Origin: Rhodospirillaceae bacterium
Lineage (GTDB): Bacteria; Pseudomonadota; Alphaproteobacteria; Rhodospirillales; Magnetovibrionaceae
Direction of reading: 5' to 3'
Assembly: GCA_002401565.1 (NCBI GenBank)
Contig: NVTL01000035.1
Span: forward strand, 1-7,077
Length of the DNA stretch: 7,077 nt
Within the stretch, counting starts at the first letter, position 1. Each line of letters begins with the position of its first letter. Of the stretch, positions 1-4,624 are shown piece by piece. The notes under the pieces were generated by a model. The model saw nothing but the letters and a program-made list of their open reading frames with translations. It was not told the DNA's origin and made no database searches. Both the position numbers and the translations under genes were made by a program.

Positions 1-60
1 TCTCAAAACGAAAGGCTCTACAGTGGCGACATTTTACGCCGCTACAATCAGAAAATCTGA
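1..60 (+). CDS. C-terminal end of an IS-encoded protein, possibly IstB-like (5' end outside window)
   Basis: Frame 1 is open from the window edge to TGA at 58-60 and encodes SQNERLYSGDILRRYNQKI. The stretch RLYSGDILRR resembles the tail of IS21-family IstB helper ATPases, which often end near an R-I-E-L-x-G-D-S-L-R-R pattern. The ORF stops just before sequence that looks like the terminal repeats of an IS21-type element, which is where istB normally ends. Only 19 residues are visible, so no domain can be verified and the family assignment is inferred from this short resemblance plus the neighbouring repeats. It could equally be the tail of an unrelated protein. Confidence 0.35.
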   Translation, partial: SQNERLYSGDILRRYNQKI

Positions 61-88
61 CCGCTTCTGTGGGGTACTATTGCTCCGG
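23..88 (+). repeat. Pair of imperfect direct repeats in the IS end
   Basis: The copies at 23-42 (GTGGCGACATTTTACG...) and 69-88 (GTGGGGTACTATTGCT...) agree at 12 of 20 positions, including the shared GTGG start and a CCG-containing end. They are 46 bases apart start to start. Multiple degenerate repeats of this size are characteristic of IS21-family termini, where the transposase binds. Confidence 0.45.
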
Positions 89-91
89 AAT

Positions 92-163
92 TTACACTTG
101 GTCGAAAAACCGTTCGTGAGTGGTAACATCAATTGGTGATCCATCAAGATTTCCATATGTCAT
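92..163 (-). pseudogene. N-terminal fragment of a third operon gene, cut by the IS end
   Basis: On the minus strand an ATG at 163-161 follows a good Shine-Dalgarno (AGGAG at 175-171, 7-base spacing). It lies 10 bases after the ATPase stop codon, as expected for a co-translated operon gene. The frame reads MTYGNLDGSPIDVTT, then HERFFDQ, and ends at TAA (94-92) after 23 codons. The gene-like part ends at about position 97; the last codon and the stop appear to be supplied by the IS terminus. The well-placed start with such an early stop suggests a longer gene was truncated. The product family is not recognisable from 22 residues. A genuine 23-residue peptide is possible but less likely. Confidence 0.5.
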
Positions 164-170
164 GATATAG

Positions 171-175
171 CTCCT
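171..175 (-). promoter_or_regulatory. Ribosome binding site of the truncated third gene
   Basis: Minus-strand AGGAG at 175-171 overlaps the last two bases of the ATPase stop codon (TAG, 176-174) and sits 7 bases before the ATG at 163. This supports a real gene start here and suggests translation coupled to the ATPase. Confidence 0.6.
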
Positions 176-2378
176 AATGCGGTTGCTTGCGATCTAGGGC
201 TTCACGGCGAACGATCAGGCGTTCGACCATTCGAATTAACACGCGGACGTCCGGGCGTTTTTTGAACTCGCGTTCGAGGTACATAATCTCTGCCTCGTCT
301 AAATGCGGCACAAAGCGCACATCGCATCCAACCTCGGCGGCAAAGTCAGACCGCACCCCACCGATAATGGCCACGATATCTTTGGATGATGGTGTTGGAA
401 CCTCAATCACACGGAAGCGAGATAGAAGCGGCATTGGCATGTGGCTGATATCGTTGGCCGTCGCGATCCAGTTCACCATAGAAATATTGACATGACACAT
501 CAAAGCATCATCGTGATAATTTCGGGCACTCTCCGGTTCCAGCATGGATAGCAAGGATGCATGCGGATCACCGTTACGTCCGTCGGCTTTGCACTTATCG
601 ATCTCATCCAGCAAAATGACAACATTTGCACATTCGTTGTCATTCATTTTGATGACGGGATAAGAAGGCTGTGCATTGCCCCAGCCAGAACCCGTGCCTT
701 GCAACATGCGATCATCGGATGCGCCAGCAAGTGACAACGCCGAGTACGGAACCCCGACGAGTTCAGCCAAACGCATAGTGAAGCGTGTCTTACCTGTTCC
801 GGGTGGCCCGACGAGCAGAAGCGGCGGCATGAGGAATGCCGACTGACCGAAGGAGCGGCGCACCGTCATGTCACGATGGATGACGGTGATAGTCTTTTCC
901 ATCCATGGGAATTCCAGCATCAACAGATTTTGCAGTTCGTCCGGTGTGAGGATAGGATCGGTGATATCAATACCGGTACCCAGCGCACCGAAACGGCGGA
1001 TTGTGTTTCGACGTTCTGTACTCAGTTTACCGTCAATACGTAAATCATTTGGCAAATCCGATGCGACGACGATTTTGCCGTCTGGAACAGCATTAGGGGT
1101 AAATGAGGCCTTTTCATCACCTGGGTTCTGAATACCCACAACTTTGCAGGCATGCCAAGCGGTGCGCATAGAGTGATACAGGTGCTCGAAAACGTTACGT
1201 TTTTCGAAAACGTGAAATTGGAGCAATAGATAAGCATCAGCAGGCTGGGCGCGCAAGGACTCCTGAATGATATGGCATGTTTGTGTGACGTCTCCGTTCA
1301 GAGCTAACTGGACATCACTTTCTTTAGCGGTTGGCTGTTTAACGGTACTTGTGAGTGTATCCAAAAGGTACTGTTTGTTGACGATATTTGTGTTGATGAC
1401 GTCTGAGGTGATCGTAGACCAAATGTCTTTCGGAGTTTTCTCGATAATGCTCAACGTTGCCTCAATGGATTGAGCCTCGCCTAAATCACTGGTACGGAAA
1501 GTAGCGAGCTTGAGATCCAGCCACGCTCGGTTTGCGACCTTTAAGCCTTGCTGCTTTGCCCTCCACAAATATGTAATCGCCGTACGTGGACAGCGAACTG
1601 CAATGCGTGCACATCGATCAACAAAAATGTTCTCTTCAATAGATGTTTCGAAAATTTGTGGAAGGATTTCCGGATACATTTTGTCGTGTTCCGCTGATTT
1701 CATTTCAGCCGCGCAAACAGACTCGTCCCGCATCTTTTTGACAAGCATGTCAGGCTTGCTGTTTTTGAGCCCATCCTTTGACCAATGCATAATCATTTCA
1801 TGCATGACCAGCGATTTACGTTGGCCATCTTCAAGCTGAAGCGTGACCGATAACGTATCGATAAGAGGTTGAGACATAGGCACACGGGTGCTGATACCAG
1901 CAAGGCACAGCCATTCATCAATTTTCCGGCATGCATCACGCGCAAGGCCGTTGCCACAACGCTCTGCCGCCATAAACCACGCCGCAGACAATTGCGGAGA
2001 GAGTGAAGCGATACGTGATGCTAGGCTCACAAAATCCACGGCCATTTCATCGTAATCTTCGCCTTCGATTCCGTAAAATAGAACCCGTCCAGTCACCTTA
2101 TCTAGATTAAGTTTGCGTTGTTTTGTCGTCTCATCGTGCTCCAAAATGGCATCGATGGATGTGTCGATAACTTGGCTCGTGCTGTTAACGAGTGATTGAA
2201 GTCTGCGACGTAGTTCGACTGAGCCGAACTTGCGAGACGGTTTTCTGAGAGAAAGGTAATGATTATAAAAGCCACATAGACTTTCAGGTTGCGTTGATAG
2301 TGTGTCGTTAATGTGACTCTTGACGCACGTTTCAACGTAGGTACAAAGTTCTTTAAATTCGGCAACTGACATTTCCAT
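174..2378 (-). CDS. AAA+ ATPase, Lon-like, without protease domain
   Basis: The predicted 734-residue cytoplasmic protein has a C-terminal AAA+ module. Visible motifs are Walker A GPPGTGKT (524-531), Walker B VVILLDEIDK (586-595), sensor 1 WIATAND (637-643) and an arginine-finger region LLSRFR (R654). A GTGSGWGNAQPSYP segment (561-574) takes the place of the Lon pore-loop region. Spacing and style fit Lon-type AAA domains, but the protein ends about 80 residues after the arginine finger and has no Ser-Lys protease domain. Residues 1 to about 440 are largely helical, without a family I recognise. It probably remodels or unfolds a protein partner using ATP; the substrate is unknown. ATG 2378 is chosen over the upstream TTG at 2399 because AGGAGAG (2390-2384) lies 5 bases before it. 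It is the second gene of an operon, 84 bases after the regulator, and its stop is 10 bases before a truncated third gene. Confidence 0.88.
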   Translation of the reverse strand: MEMSVAEFKELCTYVETCVKSHINDTLSTQPESLCGFYNHYLSLRKPSRKFGSVELRRRLQSLVNSTSQVIDTSIDAILEHDETTKQRKLNLDKVTGRVLFYGIEGEDYDEMAVDFVSLASRIASLSPQLSAAWFMAAERCGNGLARDACRKIDEWLCLAGISTRVPMSQPLIDTLSVTLQLEDGQRKSLVMHEMIMHWSKDGLKNSKPDMLVKKMRDESVCAAEMKSAEHDKMYPEILPQIFETSIEENIFVDRCARIAVRCPRTAITYLWRAKQQGLKVANRAWLDLKLATFRTSDLGEAQSIEATLSIIEKTPKDIWSTITSDVINTNIVNKQYLLDTLTSTVKQPTAKESDVQLALNGDVTQTCHIIQESLRAQPADAYLLLQFHVFEKRNVFEHLYHSMRTAWHACKVVGIQNPGDEKASFTPNAVPDGKIVVASDLPNDLRIDGKLSTERRNTIRRFGALGTGIDITDPILTPDELQNLLMLEFPWMEKTITVIHRDMTVRRSFGQSAFLMPPLLLVGPPGTGKTRFTMRLAELVGVPYSALSLAGASDDRMLQGTGSGWGNAQPSYPVIKMNDNECANVVILLDEIDKCKADGRNGDPHASLLSMLEPESARNYHDDALMCHVNISMVNWIATANDISHMPMPLLSRFRVIEVPTPSSKDIVAIIGGVRSDFAAEVGCDVRFVPHLDEAEIMYLEREFKKRPDVRVLIRMVERLIVRREALDRKQPH

Positions 2379-2383
2379 AACAA

Positions 2384-2390
2384 CTCTCCT
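2384..2390 (-). promoter_or_regulatory. Ribosome binding site fixing the ATPase start
   Basis: Minus-strand AGGAGAG followed by TTGTT and ATG (2378) gives an ideal 5-base spacing. The in-frame TTG at 2399 lies upstream of this site and would place it inside the coding sequence, so the shorter 734-residue form is preferred. Confidence 0.75.
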
Positions 2391-2412
2391 CACGCTCAAT
2401 TCGACAACACGA

Positions 2413-2436
2413 ACATCCGCTAAAAGCGGACCATGT
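2413..2436 (-). other. Small hairpin in the regulator-ATPase gap
   Basis: TCCGC and GCGGA form a perfect 5-bp stem around a 5-base loop (2416-2430). ACA/TGT pairing outside a 3-base bulge extends it. No T-run follows in the direction of transcription, so it is not a convincing terminator. It lies in the ATPase leader and could affect mRNA stability or ribosome access. Confidence 0.3.
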
Positions 2437-2438
2437 CG

Positions 2439-2466
2439 GTTATATGAGTGTGAGGATGTGCGTCAT
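2439..2466 (-). promoter_or_regulatory. Possible internal promoter for the ATPase gene
   Basis: On the minus strand ATGACG (2466-2461) and TATAAC (2444-2439) are separated by 16 bases, matching the sigma70 consensus at 4/6 and 5/6 positions. It would start transcription near 2432 and give the ATPase some expression independent of the regulator promoter. The match is moderate and partly overlaps the end of the regulator gene. Confidence 0.3.
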
Positions 2467-3002
2467 GAATTTAGGGTTCCTATCACTTGTACGATTTTTG
2501 CCAGCGGCTTAACTTTGGAGGACAGTTCATTCGCTTTGGCAATTGCTATTTTGGTGCCACAGGTGGCCATGAATATGCCATCGCCATCGTGGTCTTGTGT
2601 ATCCAGTATCAACAACGACTTAGCTGGCAGGTTAATGCTTTTATCAATTCCACTCGCCGAAAAGACAATATCCCCTTCGTACTCAATGGCGACCAATCCA
2701 GTTCTTTCTGTTGCCACAGGAACCGTCCTGTCAACAATTGGTCGTTCAGCCCCATAAGCCACAGCGGGTAGAGCCGCGACCTCGATCACGGGAACGCGCT
2801 GCATTTCCTCAAGGCCTTCGATGACTTCCCCGGCCGTAACTCCAAATGCGGCGGCAAGGTCACGGGCACGGTCATCAGGGATACGCCGTTCTCCGCGTTC
2901 AATCTTCACCAACAAAGACACGCTCATACCAACCTTGGCGGCCAACTCCTTACGGGTCCAGCTTCGTGCTTTTCGAAGACTTTCTACTTTGTTGGCTGCC
3001 AT
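2463..3002 (-). CDS. XRE-family transcriptional regulator with S24/CI-like C-terminal domain lacking the catalytic serine
   Basis: The 179-residue protein has an N-terminal helix-turn-helix (about 6-60), with WTRKELAAKVGMSVSLLVKI at 15-34 followed by ERGERR. The C-terminal part (about 70-179) follows the pattern of phage CI/LexA S24 domains: EYEGDIV (107-113), KSLLILDTQDHDGDGIFMA (128-146), KIAIAK (151-156) and a final IVQVIG strand. At the place of the catalytic serine in EG(N/D)SM the sequence has Ile112, and there is no clear Ala-Gly cleavage site. The fold is therefore probably kept for dimerisation while self-cleavage is lost. The start is ATG 3002 with AAGG 8 bases upstream. It is the first gene of the minus-strand operon and diverges from the integrase. 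Autoregulation is likely, from half-sites on its own promoter. The HTH call is firm; the S24 assignment is a motif comparison. Confidence 0.88.
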   Translation of the reverse strand: MAANKVESLRKARSWTRKELAAKVGMSVSLLVKIERGERRIPDDRARDLAAAFGVTAGEVIEGLEEMQRVPVIEVAALPAVAYGAERPIVDRTVPVATERTGLVAIEYEGDIVFSASGIDKSINLPAKSLLILDTQDHDGDGIFMATCGTKIAIAKANELSSKVKPLAKIVQVIGTLNS

Positions 3003-3022
3003 TTTCTTGCCTTACTCAAGAT

Positions 3023-3052
3023 TACACTATTTGTGTATATTATGCTTGTGTA
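3023..3052. promoter_or_regulatory. Candidate operator: three TACAC/GTGTA half-sites
   Basis: TACAC (3023-3027), a 5-base spacer and GTGTA (3033-3037) form a perfect inverted repeat. A second GTGTA lies at 3048-3052, and the longer TTGTGTA recurs at 3031-3037 and 3046-3052, exactly 15 bases apart. The sites occupy the -10 edge, the -35/-10 spacer and the start region of the regulator promoter. This is where a dimeric HTH repressor would bind to shut off its own operon. Confidence 0.55.
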
Positions 3053-3065
3053 AAGATTATGTCAA
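3037..3065 (-). promoter_or_regulatory. Sigma70-type promoter of the regulator/ATPase operon
   Basis: On the minus strand TTGACA (3065-3060) is followed by exactly 17 bases and then TAATAT (3042-3037). This is a perfect -35 and a near-perfect -10. Transcription would start near 3030, giving a leader of about 28 bases before ATG 3002. It overlaps the repeated TACAC/GTGTA half-sites. Confidence 0.75.
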
Positions 3066-3074
3066 TAGCTTTGT

Positions 3075-3102
3075 TTGAAACTAAACCTAGTACAGATATT
3101 TT
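3075..3102 (+). promoter_or_regulatory. Possible integrase promoter, with nearby GTACA/TGTAC inverted repeat
   Basis: TTGAAA (3075-3080), 16 bases, then TATTTT (3097-3102) is a fair sigma70 match facing the integrase. An inverted repeat GTACA (3090-3094) / TGTAC (3107-3111) with a 12-base spacer overlaps the -10 and could be a binding site. An alternative -10-like TATTAT occurs at about 3142 but has no good -35. Confidence 0.35.
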
Positions 3103-3181
3103 GTCTTGTACCTTGCCTGAATTCACCTCATTCTAGCTGGGTATTATCGTGAAAACGGCGCTGTTTAAGGTGCAGTGACTT

Positions 3182-3186
3182 AGGTG
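3182..3186 (+). promoter_or_regulatory. Ribosome binding site deciding the integrase start
   Basis: AGGTG ends 6 bases before ATG 3193. The alternative GTG start at 3184 lies inside this site and has only a more distant AAGGTG upstream (11-base spacing). ATG 3193 is therefore preferred. Confidence 0.5.
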
Positions 3187-3192
3187 TTTGAA

Positions 3193-4197
3193 ATGTTTAA
3201 CAATCAAGAACTTAAGCAAACGGAGGAGACAAAAGCTAGCTACCGCAAAAGGTGCGAACGGCTTTTGTTTCGGTATGTCCGTGAGACTGGCGTAGATTTT
3301 GAGTTTATCTATCCTCCGGAATTTATCGACTGGTTAATCGAGCTGGCCCAAGGCTGGGAAAAGAGTACCTTTCGTCAATATAAAGCCGCAGTGATTTTGG
3401 CATTGCCTTCGTTTGAAATTTGCACGTTTGACATGGACGAGTCCCTCGAGAAACTGAAGGACACTTCTCAAGATATTTGCAAGGGGAGCCCATCAGGTAG
3501 GACTTCCCATAACAAGAAAAAGAGCTATCCACCTGAAATTCTCGACCGCTTGTTTGAAGAATTTGTGAGTAAGCCGACTAAATACAGATATGCGCTTGAA
3601 CTCAGCACGATATTGATCGGCACAATTACTCTGGGGCTTCGTCCCGTCGAGTGGGGGCAGTCCGAGTTTATTTTGGATCAGGAAACAGGTGAAAAAGCGC
3701 TTTTGGTGCAGAATGCAAAGGCTACAAATGGGCGGGCTAATGGGCCTTCGCGAACGATCATCTATGGGCATTTGCCTAAAAAAATTCAAAATGCGATCTC
3801 GTACTTGGTAAAGTTTGCGGGCAACAGCGAAAATTGGATGGTTGAATACAATCGAATCTCAGATTTGCATTACCGCCTGCAGAAAAAATTGCGCCCGCGG
3901 GCCAAAAGAAAATACGCAATTTATTCTGCCCGCCACCAGTGCATTGCCAACCTAAAGCAAGCTGGCGTCTTTGAACGTATTGCCGCTCTTGTAGGACATG
4001 GAACCACGCGCACGGCAGCGGAGCATTATGGTCGAGCAACAGCAGGACGAATGAAGATGAGCGCCGTAATTGATTATGAGATCAATGCCGAAACTCTGCC
4101 GCGTCCGGGCAGAAATAAGGGAGATGAGAAAAAGATTAAGGATAACCGCAGAGGCTATGAGCAACGTTTACTCGGTTCACAGGGACCAAAAATTTAA
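3193..4197 (+). CDS. Tyrosine recombinase / site-specific integrase
   Basis: The 334-residue DNA strand-exchange enzyme has an N-terminal SAM-like core-binding domain (about 10-85) and a catalytic domain from about 110. The catalytic set is visible: Arg150 in GLRPVEW, Y-x-x-R-H at 244-248 (Arg247, His248, with Tyr244 in the usual first-His position), His269 in LVGHG and nucleophile Tyr279 in EHYG. It therefore looks active. A basic 55-residue tail after the tyrosine (with PRPGRNKGDEKKIKDNRRG) is longer than in most phage integrases. The ATG at 3193 is preferred to GTG 3184 on ribosome-site spacing. The gene is divergent from the XRE regulator, a layout common in integrative elements, so it probably moves the element that carries the left-hand operon. 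No att duplication or tRNA target is visible in the window. Confidence 0.92.
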   Translation: MFNNQELKQTEETKASYRKRCERLLFRYVRETGVDFEFIYPPEFIDWLIELAQGWEKSTFRQYKAAVILALPSFEICTFDMDESLEKLKDTSQDICKGSPSGRTSHNKKKSYPPEILDRLFEEFVSKPTKYRYALELSTILIGTITLGLRPVEWGQSEFILDQETGEKALLVQNAKATNGRANGPSRTIIYGHLPKKIQNAISYLVKFAGNSENWMVEYNRISDLHYRLQKKLRPRAKRKYAIYSARHQCIANLKQAGVFERIAALVGHGTTRTAAEHYGRATAGRMKMSAVIDYEINAETLPRPGRNKGDEKKIKDNRRGYEQRLLGSQGPKI

Positions 4198-4385
4198 TGC
4201 AACGAAATTACCCGTCTCAAGAAGAACAGTGGTGGCACGGGGGACGAAAAGGTGTAGTGCCAGGGAATGTTGTTCCTATTGTCGGGACAGGGCGTATCCA
4301 TCGTGTCCTTATAGATTTTGGCGAAATTTTACGATATCAGACCTGTAATGAAACCGATAAAGCCTGCATTTTTTTGTTTCATTAG
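4197..4385 (+). CDS. Small ORF overlapping the integrase stop (62 codons), unknown
   Basis: The ATG at 4197-4199 shares one base with the integrase TAA, the TAATG arrangement often seen in translationally coupled genes. The 62-residue product contains WWHGGRKGVVPGNVVPIVG and then HRVLIDFGEI. The latter faintly recalls the N-terminal strands of metallo-beta-lactamase-fold proteins, but no active-site motif is present. Its stop (4383-4385) falls in the right arm of a 9-bp inverted repeat. The C-terminal part runs through an A/T-rich tract (CIFLFH) and looks less protein-like, so it may be a remnant cut by recombination or a chance ORF. The Shine-Dalgarno is weak (AGGGA, 11 bases away), so expression would rely on coupling. 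Confidence 0.33.
   Translation: MQRNYPSQEEQWWHGGRKGVVPGNVVPIVGTGRIHRVLIDFGEILRYQTCNETDKACIFLFH
4346..4384. repeat. Perfect 9-bp inverted repeat after the integrase unit
   Basis: TAATGAAAC (4346-4354) and GTTTCATTA (4376-4384) are perfect inverted copies around a 21-base centre that ends in seven T. The position just downstream of an integrase would suit a recombinase arm or core site. As RNA it is an A/T-rich stem with a large loop, a weak terminator at best. Confidence 0.45.
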
Positions 4386-4435
4386 ATTTAAAATAGCAAT
4401 TTGATCTTTATTTTTGCATAAAAAGGAAAATTATC

Positions 4436-4464
4436 TTGACATTTGAAAAATTTTAGGCTATTAA
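4436..4464 (+). promoter_or_regulatory. Strong sigma70-type promoter with A/T-rich upstream region
   Basis: TTGACA (4436-4441), 17 bases, then TATTAA (4459-4464) gives a perfect -35 with a good -10. The preceding 50 bases are almost entirely A/T (for example TTTATTTTTGCATAAAAAGG), like an UP element. Initiation is expected at about 4471. No long ORF begins directly downstream. The next landmark is a terminator about 55 bases on. Confidence 0.75.
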
Positions 4465-4470
4465 TCACCT

Positions 4471-4550
4471 TAATGAAAGGCCACTACTGCGTCTACATTA
4501 AATATTCGGCTTGTTTTCCCGTTCTTCACTTCCCGTGAGGACGGGTTTTT
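4471..4550 (+). ncRNA. Candidate ~80-nt small RNA or attenuated leader
   Basis: A strong promoter ending at 4464 and an intrinsic terminator at 4518-4550 bracket a transcript of about 80 nt. The 5' part (4471-4517) is unstructured by eye; the 3' part is the terminator hairpin with a U-tail, the usual build of trans-acting small RNAs. A 21-codon ORF starts at 4473, almost at the predicted +1, begins MKGHYCVYIKYS and stops at 4536-4538 inside the 3' arm of the terminator. Translation could thus interfere with termination and admit polymerase to the secreted-protein gene at 4625. The sequence does not match a small RNA family I can name. Transcription itself is inferred, not seen. Confidence 0.5.
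4518..4550 (+). terminator. Rho-independent terminator
   Basis: CCCGTTCTTCAC (4518-4529) pairs with GTGAGGACGGG (4535-4545), using one G-U pair and one bulged T, around the loop TTCCC. TTTTTCATTT follows from 4546. A G/C-rich stem base directly followed by a U-tract is the classic form for plus-strand termination. It lies 75 bases upstream of the next gene, so it may act as an attenuator. Confidence 0.8.
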
Positions 4551-4564
4551 CATTTGTCAAAGCC

Positions 4565-4592
4565 TTGCCCTGATAGGAGAGTATGCTAGATT
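4565..4592 (+). promoter_or_regulatory. Possible second promoter for the secreted-protein gene
   Basis: TTGCCC (4565-4570), 16 bases, then TAGATT (4587-4592) is a moderate sigma70 match just after the terminator. If real, it expresses the 4625 gene independently of the upstream ~80-nt transcript. If not, that gene depends on read-through. Confidence 0.3.
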
Positions 4593-4624
4593 AAACTTCG
4601 ACAATTGGTTGAGGTTTTGTGTGC

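Larger units (their letters stand above)
1..96 (+). mobile_element. Right end of an IS21-family-like insertion sequence (partial)
   Basis: Two imperfect 20-base direct repeats (23-42 and 69-88) lie between a plus-strand ORF tail and an abrupt break in a minus-strand gene. IS21-family ends typically carry several such transposase-binding repeats and terminate in CA. Here the sequence TTTACA ends at 96, and the minus-strand reading frame of the interrupted gene becomes meaningless at exactly this point. The left end and target-site duplication are outside the window, so the element is inferred from one end only. Confidence 0.5.

Noticed and set aside
187..2383. Several ORFs of 68-109 codons on the plus strand and one of 93 codons on the minus strand within the ATPase gene
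   Set aside because: They lie antisense or out of frame to a long gene with clear AAA+ motifs, have unlikely compositions (runs of Ser/Arg or Cys) and lack convincing ribosome sites.
2397..2399. TTG as the ATPase start, giving 741 residues
   Set aside because: The AGGAGAG site lies downstream of it and is ideally spaced for ATG 2378.
2458..3136. Plus-strand ORFs of 85-99 codons across the regulator gene
   Set aside because: They are opposite a recognisable XRE regulator and have no independent signals.
3323..4164. Minus-strand ORFs opposite the integrase
   Set aside because: They are shadows of the integrase frame, whose catalytic residues are all present.
4197..4385. SH3-like resemblance of WWHGGRKGVVPGNVV in the small ORF
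   Set aside because: It is too short and lacks the preceding strands of an SH3 fold; likely chance.
4473..4538. Similarity of the start of the 21-codon ORF (MKGHYCVYI) to the N-terminus of GIY-YIG nucleases
   Set aside because: Only about nine residues are comparable and no GIY or YIG motif follows before the stop.
4575..4594. Three-codon ORF (Met-Leu-Asp) with an AGGAG upstream at 4575-4579
   Set aside because: The spacing is only 3 bases and the product is trivial; the motif probably arises by chance in the leader.
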